The notes beneath the pieces are model-generated. The model worked only from the letters and a program-made list of their open reading frames with translations, was not told the DNA's origin and searched no databases. Positions 8,352 through 14,942 of a DNA stretch of 64,000 nt are shown here, piece by piece (position 1 is the first letter of the stretch; each line of letters begins with the position of its first letter). The stretch spans positions 1 through 64,000 of the forward strand of contig CAJXOJ010000003.1 of assembly GCA_913057515.1 (NCBI GenBank), read 5' to 3'. Source of the DNA: an uncultured Cycloclasticus sp. (lineage in GTDB: Bacteria > Pseudomonadota > Gammaproteobacteria > Methylococcales > Cycloclasticaceae). The translations under genes were made by a program, and so were the position numbers.

Positions 8352-8858
8352 ATGAGTGATTTAGACATTAGTATGGGCCCTATCAACCATGTGGCAATGG
8401 CAGTAAAGGACTGGAGAGCAACTGCAAAAAGCTATGCTAAGTTAATGGGTATAAAAACATGGCGAGTGATGGAAATTTCATCAGATATGATGGAAACATC
8501 TGAATATTATGGTGAGCCAGCTGAATTTGTTTGGATATCGGCCTTTGCACGGATGGGCGATACCTTGATCGAATTGTGCGAGCCGGTTTCTGGTAAAACC
8601 GTGTTTGATGACTTTGTTAAAGAACACGGTGATGGCATGCAACATGTGGGTGATTTATCACACCCTAACCCATTAGAGTTAGTTAAAGAATATACTCGCC
8701 AAGGGGTAAAAGTTGGGAATTATTGCAATATTGCAGGGGTTGCAGAACTTTATTACTTAGACACACGTGAGCAATTAGGCGGGATGTTCCTAGAAGTGGT
8801 TGCACCACCGACATACGCACGAATTGCCGACCTTGGTGAAGATGTTACGTTTGATTAA
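8352..8858 (+). CDS. VOC (glyoxalase/extradiol dioxygenase superfamily) protein, single domain
   Basis: A 168-residue vicinal-oxygen-chelate protein with paired beta-alpha-beta-beta-beta modules. The four expected metal ligands can be placed: H13 (INHVAMAVKD), E74 (TLIELCEP), H98 (GMQHVGD) and E148 (MFLEVVAP). His/Glu/His/Glu is the arrangement of glyoxalase I and methylmalonyl-CoA epimerase relatives; ring-cleaving extradiol dioxygenases use His/His/Glu. So an isomerase, epimerase or lyase is more likely than a ring-cleavage enzyme. GGAGGA lies just before the ATG. It is the fourth gene of the Rieske operon and resembles each half of the next gene. Confidence 0.85.
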   Translation: MSDLDISMGPINHVAMAVKDWRATAKSYAKLMGIKTWRVMEISSDMMETSEYYGEPAEFVWISAFARMGDTLIELCEPVSGKTVFDDFVKEHGDGMQHVGDLSHPNPLELVKEYTRQGVKVGNYCNIAGVAELYYLDTREQLGGMFLEVVAPPTYARIADLGEDVTFD

Positions 8859-8886
8859 TAACAATAATAATTTTAAGGGGAAATAA

Positions 8887-9939
8887 ATGGCATTAAGCAT
8901 ACCTATAGACGGCTGGCATAGTACCTCCATAGTGGTTCGTGACTACCGCCAAGTGGTAACCAATTACGCACGATTTTTTGGTATTAGTCACTGGGAAGTT
9001 TTTCGTTATGACGGTAACCATCTAGCAAATACGCGCTTTGAAGGTGAATTGGTTGAGCACCGCTATATACGAGTTATGGGGCGAAATAAAGATTTAGCCA
9101 TAGAGTTAATACAGCCTATTGACGGGCCATCTAGCTTTCAACATATGTTAGACACAGTTGGCGAAGGCGTACACCATGTCAGCCTGACTCAATCAACTGA
9201 ATTTGATGTCGATGCATTGAATAAAACACTCGATGAACTAGACATTAGTATACGTCAAAGTGGCACTATTTATGATGTGGCAGATGTTTATTTATTAGAT
9301 ACGCGTTCGTTGGTCTCCAATGTGATGTTTGAAGTGGTTTGCCCAAAAACAGAAAATTGGCAAGCATCCATGAAACCCGATGAAGTGTTTGATATTGACC
9401 TGGCGCTATTAGGTCCAACATTATTACCAACAGCCAATATGTTACACCTTGGGGTGGTTTGTAAAGATAGGGATGTGGCCAAGGCAGGCTTAACGAAATT
9501 ATTCTCAATGACAGATTGGATTGAATTTAAAATTGAATCGGGTGTCACCATGAGCGACACGACGTACTTTGGTGAACAGGTTTATCATAAATATAATAAC
9601 CATGTGGGCCGCGTGGGTGAGTTTGCCTTAGAGCTCATTACCCCAGAGTCAGATAAATGCGTGTATTACGATTTCTTAAAAGAACAGGGTGAAGGAGCGC
9701 ATCATTTCTTTCCTTCAATGTGCTCAAAGGAAGAGTTTGAAGCCCTTTTGCCGGGTTTAGAAGCGCTAGGTATGCCTATTATTCAAGGCGGTACTATAGA
9801 TGGGTTGATAGAGTATTATTACATCGATACGCGAGACTATTTATCAGGGGTGACCACCGAAATAGTGATTCCGTTATGTGATGACTGGAAAGAAAAAATG
9901 TTCAGCTCAGAGAAAGAAGCGTGGGTACTTTGTGGTTAA
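8887..9939 (+). CDS. Tandem two-domain VOC family protein
   Basis: A 350-residue protein made of two VOC units. In the first (about 1-165) the metal ligands are probably H11, E73, H97 and E149. In the second (about 183-340) they are H187, E249, H273 and E325. Both halves share local patterns: GEGVHHVS and GEGAHHFF, YLLDTR and YYIDTR, then a Glu-containing last strand. Because both sites look intact, each half may be catalytic, or the halves may form one intramolecular dimer. It closes the Rieske operon and is followed by a strong terminator. The relation to the preceding single VOC gene suggests duplication and fusion. Reaction unknown. Confidence 0.85.
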   Translation: MALSIPIDGWHSTSIVVRDYRQVVTNYARFFGISHWEVFRYDGNHLANTRFEGELVEHRYIRVMGRNKDLAIELIQPIDGPSSFQHMLDTVGEGVHHVSLTQSTEFDVDALNKTLDELDISIRQSGTIYDVADVYLLDTRSLVSNVMFEVVCPKTENWQASMKPDEVFDIDLALLGPTLLPTANMLHLGVVCKDRDVAKAGLTKLFSMTDWIEFKIESGVTMSDTTYFGEQVYHKYNNHVGRVGEFALELITPESDKCVYYDFLKEQGEGAHHFFPSMCSKEEFEALLPGLEALGMPIIQGGTIDGLIEYYYIDTRDYLSGVTTEIVIPLCDDWKEKMFSSEKEAWVLCG

Positions 9940-9965
9940 ATTTAATTAATTACAAACGATCTAAT

Positions 9966-10002
9966 AAAAAAGCCATGCGTTTAACTTAAGCATGGTTTTT
10001 TT
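9966..10002 (+). terminator. Rho-independent terminator of the Rieske/VOC operon
   Basis: CCATGC (9973-9978) pairs with GCATGG (9990-9995). The stem is extended by a G-U pair and an A-run opposite the T-run. Seven T residues follow at 9996-10002. It lies 26 bases after the last VOC gene and is a clean intrinsic terminator. Confidence 0.85.
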
Positions 10003-10204
10003 GTTGCTATCGGGCTTCTTTAAACAAGCTATAAATTTTATAAGGGCGAATATTAAGGATGCTCATTAACGCCACTTATAGTCTTCTTGTTTGTGCTAAT
10101 ATGCGCGCTCTGTCCAATAGCTTGGAAGGATTCCTAACGAAGCATTTTGGGCAATACGGATCACACACTCTTATCTCGCATCTTAAATAAAGGCAATAAA
10201 TATC

Positions 10205-10549
10205 ATGGCTAAAGAAATAGGTCGCAGCAGACGTCTGCGCAAAAAATTATATGTAGGCGAATTCGCTATTATGGGTTTTGAATTCACCTGTAAAGTTAAT
10301 ATCGACTTGGACACCGCACCACAATTCGAGGAACTGCTGGATGCTTTTGATAAGGTGGCAGAAGAGAAAAACCTGTTAATTAGACTTGATAACGATGATG
10401 AGCAGTTTGAAGGCTTTGTTACTTCATATGAGCGTTATGGTTCAGCAACTGAAGAAGACAAAGCAGCCATTGAAGCCGTACTATTAGCGCACAGCATTGT
10501 TAGCGATGTTGAGGTTAGCAAACTGGTTGACGTGTTTAACGAAAAATAA
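10205..10549 (+). CDS. yggL: YggL family 50S ribosome-associated protein
   Basis: A 114-residue protein with the YggL (DUF469) hallmark SRRLRKKLYVGEF near the N-terminus, then a FEFTCKV strand and a C-terminal acidic helix region (SDVEVSKLVDVF, compare the RTSELFDVW end of E. coli YggL). Family members are about 105-115 residues and bind the large ribosomal subunit; their effect on ribosome biology is still thinly described. The start ATG follows AAAGGCAATAAATATC, a weak ribosome site. It is flanked by terminators on both sides, so it is probably monocistronic. Confidence 0.88.
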   Translation: MAKEIGRSRRLRKKLYVGEFAIMGFEFTCKVNIDLDTAPQFEELLDAFDKVAEEKNLLIRLDNDDEQFEGFVTSYERYGSATEEDKAAIEAVLLAHSIVSDVEVSKLVDVFNEK

Positions 10550-10565
10550 CACTGACTACGACGGT

Positions 10566-10602
10566 GGGGAGCTTGTTAATTTTAATAAACTCCCCATATT
10601 TT
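10566..10602 (+). terminator. Terminator-like hairpin after yggL
   Basis: GGGGAG (10566-10571) pairs with CTCCCC (10590-10595), and the interior (TTGTTAA, TTAATAA) pairs further. A short T-rich tail (ATATTTT) follows. It lies 16 bases downstream of the yggL stop and is probably its terminator. Confidence 0.7.
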
Positions 10603-10651
10603 GGACTGCTTTTGTGCCGGAAAAGTAGCGCCATAAAGGCAATAAAACTAG

Positions 10652-11158
10652 ATGCCAATTAAGAAATATTTAGCGCAATACCCACCATTGCTTATAAAAC
10701 AGGTTAATGAGCGTGTTCAGCAAAATCAACTAGCCGATTTTCTCCTTAAGCGTCACCCGACACCACATACGATAAGCAATAACGATGATTTGCGTGATTA
10801 TGTCTTAGCAATTAAAAATCAACACATGAAAAAATCAACCGCGTTAAGCAAGGTCATTTTCGATAGCAAATTACACGTTGTACACAATGCACTAGGGCTG
10901 CACAGCTATGTATCACGGGTGCAGGGTGGCAAACTAAAAAGTAAAAATGAAATACGCATAGCAACAGTTTTTAAAAACACATCTGACGATTTTTTAAAAA
11001 TGATTGTGGTGCACGAATTGGCACATTTAAAAGAAAAAGAGCATAACAAAGCCTTTTATCGCTTATGCGAGCATATGCTACCCAGTTACCATCAACTTGA
11101 ATTTGAAATGCGGCTTTATCTTATTCAGCTGGAACTGGCGGGGCCTATTTATAGTTAG
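10652..11158 (+). CDS. YgjP-like zinc metallopeptidase (DUF45)
   Basis: A 168-residue protein with a gluzincin motif HELAHLKEKEHNKAF: H121, E122, H125 and H131. This H-E-x2-H-x5-H arrangement, with Phe-Tyr after it, is typical of the YgjP/M48-like DUF45 family. The C-terminal helix (YHQLEFEMRLYLIQLEL) is also family-like. No signal peptide or membrane segment, so cytoplasmic. The substrate is unknown for the family. It ends about 200 bases before the integron-like cassette region and is probably the last core gene on that side. Confidence 0.85.
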   Translation: MPIKKYLAQYPPLLIKQVNERVQQNQLADFLLKRHPTPHTISNNDDLRDYVLAIKNQHMKKSTALSKVIFDSKLHVVHNALGLHSYVSRVQGGKLKSKNEIRIATVFKNTSDDFLKMIVVHELAHLKEKEHNKAFYRLCEHMLPSYHQLEFEMRLYLIQLELAGPIYS

Positions 11159-11239
11159 GAAGGGTGTAGTATTCAAGGCTTTTAAGAGCGCTCATCGACA
11201 CTAACAAAACACCATGTCATTGGGTGTTATTTAAATCCT

Positions 11240-11365
11240 ATGGACTATGTTAGTCTTAAGATTATCGTAGGTGGAATAATTCCCTGTTTGCTCTTTATTA
11301 TCCTATTACTAGGTATTATTGGCCGTGTAAGTAAAAAAATGACAGGGAATTTTTATTCCCGTTAA
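11240..11365 (+). CDS. Possible 41-residue single-helix membrane peptide
   Basis: A short frame starting ATGGACTATGTT encodes 41 residues with one strongly hydrophobic helix (IIPCLLFIILLLGIIGRV) and a basic C-terminal end (SKKMTGNFYSR). There is no good ribosome site and no family I recognise. It lies just before the first cassette boundary and could be a small membrane protein, a remnant of an older cassette, or chance. A small hairpin (AACACC with GGTGTT, about 11206-11227) lies upstream. Confidence 0.3.
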   Translation: MDYVSLKIIVGGIIPCLLFIILLLGIIGRVSKKMTGNFYSR

Positions 11366-11392
11366 TAACTAGTTATATTTTAAGGAGGTATC

Positions 11393-12091
11393 GTGCAAGA
11401 CTTTAACTGGCATTGTCCATATTGTGACAGAAATACAACCATTACCGAGTCGAATTATTCAGGTAATGTGCATGAGATAGATAAGAATTCGAAGGATGAT
11501 CAAATTGCCTTATACACGTCTGTAATTACCTGTCCAAATTCAAAATGTAGAGAATATTCTATTTCTGCTGATCTTTACCTTTGGCGCTGGCAAGGAAATA
11601 GTTGGAGTATTCAAGGAAAGCCTATCTTACACTGGTCGCTAAAGCCGCAATCTGAATCAAAACAATTCCCTGACTATGTGCCTGTAGCTGTAACAGCTGA
11701 CTATGACGAGGCGTGTCTTATTCGAGATCTTAGTCCTAAAGCATCAGCAACTTTATCCCGCCGATGCTTGCAAGGAATGATTAGAGATTTTTTTGGCGTC
11801 AAGGGGCGCACTCTTTTTGACGAAATAAATGCCATTAAAGAAAAAGTAGATCCGCTAACATGGGACGCAATTGATGCTGTACGTAGTATTGGTAATATTG
11901 GTGCTCACATGGAAAAGGACATCAATATAATTATTGAGGTGGATTCGAATGAAGCGAACCTTCTCATAGGCCTAATTGAGTCGCTAATACAAGACTGGTA
12001 TGTTTCTCGCCACGAACGGCAACAACGCCTTCAATCAATAGTTGGTGTAGCGGAGCAAAAAAAGGCTGCTAAATCGGCAGAAAAAATATAA
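11393..12091 (+). CDS. DUF4145 domain protein with N-terminal zinc ribbon (cassette gene)
   Basis: A 232-residue protein starting at GTG 11393 behind a strong site (AAGGAGG at 11382-11388). The N-terminus carries a zinc ribbon: C8, C11, C47 and C52 (HCPYC and CPNSKC). The C-terminal half matches DUF4145: SATLSRRCLQGMIRDFFG, then VRSIGNIGAHM with R164, N168 and H172, and a final helix with the conserved VSRHERQQR. DUF4145 belongs to the HEPN fold group, and the R..N..H pattern resembles HEPN RNase active sites. DUF4145 is often found in defence or restriction proteins, but this copy has no partner domain. It forms its own cassette (boundaries 11372 and 12155). Function unknown; defence is a guess. 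Confidence 0.85.
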   Translation: MQDFNWHCPYCDRNTTITESNYSGNVHEIDKNSKDDQIALYTSVITCPNSKCREYSISADLYLWRWQGNSWSIQGKPILHWSLKPQSESKQFPDYVPVAVTADYDEACLIRDLSPKASATLSRRCLQGMIRDFFGVKGRTLFDEINAIKEKVDPLTWDAIDAVRSIGNIGAHMEKDINIIIEVDSNEANLLIGLIESLIQDWYVSRHERQQRLQSIVGVAEQKKAAKSAEKI

Positions 12092-12161
12092 CAAGTTGCT
12101 CAAGCGGGACAAATTTTTGAGGGACTTCGCCGCAAATTTTCCCCTTAGCAAAGCGTTAGGG
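12086..12161 (+). repeat. attC recombination site A (after DUF4145)
   Basis: R'' is ATATAAC (12086-12092) and R' is GTTAGGG (12155-12161). Inside, TTGCTCAAG near the left pairs with CTTAGCAA near the right, with one extra base on the left arm. That extrahelical base is the signature of folded attC sites. The arm CAAGCGGGAC resembles the CAAGAGGGAC of Vibrio repeats. This is the best attC of the set. It overlaps the last bases of the DUF4145 gene. Confidence 0.82.
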
Positions 12162-12172
12162 CTCACAACAAC

Positions 12173-13528
12173 ATGAAACAACAGGAAATTGAAGAACTCT
12201 TACAGGGACAATTTGATCTCGATTGCCCAAGAGTTGAATTGACCCCTTGTGTTTCAACTTCAAAAAAGAAGCCACTTTTAGGTTCTGGTCATATTGCATT
12301 AAATAAAGATGGTCACTTTGACTTGAAAGTGTATTTTCCTGGCGCCTTTTCAATTGATGAGATATTCGAACAATTTAATTGGGAGCCTGGAAAAATTATT
12401 CCTGATGAGGCGTACTACGATTTAGTCGCTCACGATCTTGCCGGCCATAAATGGCAAGCGGAAAGGTTTATCCCTGATAAAAATAGCGGCCCAAGTGGCT
12501 CAATGCTCATCGGAAAATTACCAGAGTTAAGGAAAATAGAAGAAAATTACGGAAGCAGCGACAAAGGAGTTATTCAACTTCACTTCAATAAAGTCATTAA
12601 GGTTCCACTAAATACCGCTGTCAAAGAACTAGAGACTGTTGATGAAACCACACGTAAGATGAAAACAAGTATAAGACTTGCGAGATTTGAAGCTTGCAGA
12701 ATTGATTTTGAGATTGAGGAAAATGAGGGCCATACAAAGCTAAGCGCGATTAGCGACTCAGTTTTATTTACGGACGTAACAATAAATAGAATATTCGAGT
12801 CATTTTCCTTCGTTACGTCGCATTCTGAATCATGGTCTATCCTGCTAATTCGAAACTCCAAAACAATAGAAACGCGAGTGAGAGCAGTAAAATCAAGAAG
12901 ATTAAAATCGAGAACACCACCCCCAATTAGTTACCAACGTTTACAAGAATCTGGAGCAGTCTGGGGTCTGTTCGATCGCTATCTTGAGCATGTCCTTGCT
13001 AATGACACGGATTACCTTCATCCAATTTCTCAAGAAAATTATGCGGTTATCGAATCAGGGAAGGCATCACTCGATGTTGAAGCATTGACCTTGTCAGTTT
13101 CAATCGAATCATTACTCAGGAAAGAGTTAAGCAGCTTTTACAAGGTCTCTCCAGATATCATCAAGAACATTTGCGTTGCGAAAGAGTTAGTCACGGAGTC
13201 AGAGATACTGGATGAAGACTTTAAGAGCCGAACAATTGGTTCACTTTCCGCAATGAAAAACGCGAGGGCAAAAGACATACTTTTTGCATTGCGCGATGTG
13301 GGCTTGATTGATGAGGCTTTAATCAAAATATATGGAAGTTTGAGAAATAAAACTGCACATGGAACGAAAAGCTCTGGTGGAGATATTCAGAACTATTACA
13401 ATCAAGTGTCTGCTTTACAGGTTCTGTTCTTTCAATTGGTATTCTTGGTCATAGAATACTCAGGCGAGTATACAGATTATGGATCATATGGATACCCAAC
13501 AAAAAAATTTAGCGGAAAGCAGACTTAA
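12173..13528 (+). CDS. HEPN-domain protein of unknown function (cassette gene)
   Basis: A 451-residue soluble protein. The C-terminal helical region carries YGSLRNKTAHGT with R391, N392 and H396, the Rx4H motif of HEPN ribonucleases. The preceding helices (ALTLSVSIESLLRKEL, then MKNARAKDILFALRDVGLIDEA) fit the long ApeA-like HEPN arrangement. The N-terminal 250 residues are beta-rich and unrecognised. The ATG lies in a leader of 12 bases after the attC site with no strong ribosome site. HEPN proteins are common in phage defence, toxin-antitoxin and abortive infection systems; that role is inferred here. It is the second HEPN-fold gene in a row. The family name is not certain. Confidence 0.7.
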   Translation: MKQQEIEELLQGQFDLDCPRVELTPCVSTSKKKPLLGSGHIALNKDGHFDLKVYFPGAFSIDEIFEQFNWEPGKIIPDEAYYDLVAHDLAGHKWQAERFIPDKNSGPSGSMLIGKLPELRKIEENYGSSDKGVIQLHFNKVIKVPLNTAVKELETVDETTRKMKTSIRLARFEACRIDFEIEENEGHTKLSAISDSVLFTDVTINRIFESFSFVTSHSESWSILLIRNSKTIETRVRAVKSRRLKSRTPPPISYQRLQESGAVWGLFDRYLEHVLANDTDYLHPISQENYAVIESGKASLDVEALTLSVSIESLLRKELSSFYKVSPDIIKNICVAKELVTESEILDEDFKSRTIGSLSAMKNARAKDILFALRDVGLIDEALIKIYGSLRNKTAHGTKSSGGDIQNYYNQVSALQVLFFQLVFLVIEYSGEYTDYGSYGYPTKKFSGKQT

Positions 13529-13612
13529 CAATCGCATACACAATGACAGCAAAAAGCGCCGTTTCGCTGCGCTACACTATGCTTTTGTCGGCAAGTGAGC
13601 TTGGCGTTATCC
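13523..13612 (+). repeat. attC-like site B (after the HEPN gene)
   Basis: R'' ACTTAAC (13523-13529) fits RYYYAAC and overlaps the HEPN stop codon. R' is GTTATCC (13606-13612), preceded by TTGGC. The interior holds inverted arms (GACAGCAAAAAGC and GCTTTTGTC), imperfect as usual for attC. The L boxes are more degenerate than in site A. Confidence 0.6.
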
Positions 13613-13628
13613 CTTAAATCTTAGAGTG

Positions 13629-13671
13629 TTGATAAAGGTCTAAATAAAGAGCTATAATAAGCTCTTTATTT
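13629..13671 (+). promoter_or_regulatory. Toxin-antitoxin promoter with a perfect operator palindrome
   Basis: TTGATA (13629-13634), an 18-base spacer and TATAAT (13653-13658) form a near-consensus sigma-70 promoter inside the cassette. AAATAAAGAGCT (13642-13653) and its exact complement (13660-13671) form a 12-bp perfect inverted repeat with a 6-bp centre over the -10 box. It is probably the autoregulatory operator bound by the antitoxin, alone or with the toxin. Confidence 0.75.
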
Positions 13672-13688
13672 CACCATGGAAATCAATT

Positions 13689-13940
13689 ATGCGACAAGTG
13701 TTAGCAGAATGCTCAGCAAGTATCTCTGAATTAAAAAAGAATCCCTCTGCATTACTTAGTGAAGCTGATGGGGCAACAATTGCTATATTGAATCACAATA
13801 AGCCAGCCGCATATTTAGTGCCTGCTGATACATATGAGCAACTAATGGATCTTTTAGACGATTATCAACTGTCGAAAATTTTAGAGGATCGTCGTTCAGA
13901 GATGGGTGCAGCTATCGAAGTGAATTTGGATGACCTATAA
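13689..13940 (+). CDS. Type II antitoxin, Phd/YefM family (StbD-like)
   Basis: An 83-residue protein with the Phd/YefM N-terminal DNA-binding fold: ASISELKKNPSALLSEADGATIAILNHNKPAAYLVPADTYEQL-type segments up to about residue 60. The C-terminal region (LLDDYQLSKILEDRR to the end) would wrap the toxin. It starts at ATG 13689, just after its own promoter and operator. The gene overlaps the toxin gene by 11 bases, the usual coupling that keeps antitoxin in excess. It neutralises the RelE-type partner and represses its own operon. Confidence 0.85.
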   Translation: MRQVLAECSASISELKKNPSALLSEADGATIAILNHNKPAAYLVPADTYEQLMDLLDDYQLSKILEDRRSEMGAAIEVNLDDL

Positions 13941-14217
13941 GTTAAAGTTTGTGCCATCAGCTTACAAAGAATGGAATAAATTAGGGGCCCCTATAAAATC
14001 TCAGTTCCAAAAAAAGCTTCGAGAACGATTAAAAAGCCCTCATGTAGTTGCCGATAAGCTAAAAGGTTATAAATCTGTGTATAAAATTAAGCTAAGAACT
14101 GCGGGATATAGACTAGCTTATGAAGTAATAGACGACGAAATTATGGTATATGTTTTGGTTATCGGGAAAAGAGACAAAGATGCAGTTTACAAGAAATTGG
14201 CGAAACGAATTGACTAA
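13930..14217 (+). CDS. relE: RelE/StbE-type mRNA interferase toxin
   Basis: A 95-residue basic toxin of the RelE superfamily. The family core is intact: LKFVPSAYKEWNKLG at the N-terminus, KLKGYKSVYKIKLRTAGYRLAYEV in the middle and VLVIGKRDKDAVY at the end. The Lys and Arg of KIKLR, the Arg of GYR, and the GKR and final Tyr correspond to the residues RelE uses for ribosome-dependent mRNA cleavage. It overlaps the antitoxin gene and follows its promoter. Toxin-antitoxin pairs are thought to stabilise integron cassette arrays, which fits this position. It appears intact, so probably active. Confidence 0.88.
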   Translation: MTYKLKFVPSAYKEWNKLGAPIKSQFQKKLRERLKSPHVVADKLKGYKSVYKIKLRTAGYRLAYEVIDDEIMVYVLVIGKRDKDAVYKKLAKRID

Positions 14218-14222
14218 TCACG

Positions 14223-14290
14223 GGGTAACAAAACGATAAAGGCGGGTATGCAGGAAAAGCGCCGAGCTGCCGGTTAGTTACGCATTAGCC
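14223..14290 (+). repeat. attC-like site C (after the toxin gene)
   Basis: Left box GGGTAAC (14223-14229) and right box ATTAGCC (14284-14290, preceded by ACGC). The right box differs from GTTRRRY in its first G, while TTAGCC matches exactly the complement of the R'' box at the end of the next cassette. An alternative right box GTTAGTT lies at 14273-14279. The interior is GC-rich (AAAGCGCCGAGCTGCC). A degenerate site. Confidence 0.42.
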
Positions 14291-14309
14291 GCCTTATGAA
14301 TTCGAGTAT

Positions 14310-14930
14310 ATGAAAAAATACCTAGAGTCGACCGAATATATTGACTGGGAAAATCCAGATATATTGATTTGCGCAAAAGCGCTCGCTGGAAGCTCATCAA
14401 GGCAGGAAGACATTGCTCGAAAATGTTTTGAGTTCGTTCGTGATGAAATTAAACACAGCTGGGATTACAAGTTAAACCCTGTAACTTATAAAGCGTCTGA
14501 TGTGCTTAAACATGGAACGAGTTATTGCTATGCAAAAAGCCATTTATTAGCGGCACTTCTAAGGGCAAACAATATTCCTGCAGGTTTGTGCTACCAACGA
14601 TTAACTATTACTGACGTTCCGCCGTTTTGCTTGCACGGCCTAAATGCTCTTTACCTCAAACCTTATGGCTGGTATCGCATTGATGCTAGAGGTAACAAAA
14701 AAGGAGTTTCAGCTGAATTTAGCCCTCCAACGGAGAAATTGGCGTTTCCTATAGCAATACAAGGTGAGGCTGATCTGCCGGAGATTTGGGCAGATCCACT
14801 GCCAATAGTCATTCAGACACTCAAACAATACAAGACTGTTCAAGAAGTTGCTAATAATCTGCCGGATGTCGAGCTGGTTACGGCTAACACGTTAATGTGT
14901 CTGGGCTCATTACCGCTCGCTGAAAATTGA
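14310..14930 (+). CDS. Transglutaminase-like superfamily protein (cassette gene)
   Basis: A 206-residue soluble protein with the papain-like transglutaminase triad visible: C73 in HGTSYCYAKSHLLAALLR, H109 in CLHGLNAL and D125 in WYRIDARGN. The C-terminal third is helical. Bacterial members act as proteases, amidases or cross-linking enzymes; the substrate cannot be read from the sequence. There is no signal peptide, so cytoplasmic. Homologues are known as integron cassette cargo. The start ATG lies 20 bases after the attC boundary with no clear ribosome site. The last 16 codons overlap the left box of attC-like site D1. Confidence 0.85.
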   Translation: MKKYLESTEYIDWENPDILICAKALAGSSSRQEDIARKCFEFVRDEIKHSWDYKLNPVTYKASDVLKHGTSYCYAKSHLLAALLRANNIPAGLCYQRLTITDVPPFCLHGLNALYLKPYGWYRIDARGNKKGVSAEFSPPTEKLAFPIAIQGEADLPEIWADPLPIVIQTLKQYKTVQEVANNLPDVELVTANTLMCLGSLPLAEN

Positions 14931-14940
14931 GGTGTTAGGT
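14882..14940 (+). repeat. attC-like site D1 overlapping the transglutaminase 3' end
   Basis: R'' GGCTAAC (14882-14888) is the exact complement of the TTAGCC at the start of this cassette (14285). R' GTTAGGT (14934-14940) fits GTTRRRY. The inner arms pair poorly, so the site may be decayed. Confidence 0.35.
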
Positions 14941-14942
14941 GC

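Noticed and set aside
8352-9939. VOC genes as extradiol ring-cleavage dioxygenases
   Set aside because: The visible ligand set is His/Glu/His/Glu, not His/His/Glu, and the extradiol signature around the last ligand is missing.
11206-11232. AACACC/GGTGTT hairpin as an attC or attI before the cluster
   Set aside because: Only about 30 bases lie between the AAC- and GTT-like words; no room for L boxes. attI cannot be recognised by sequence alone without intI beside it.
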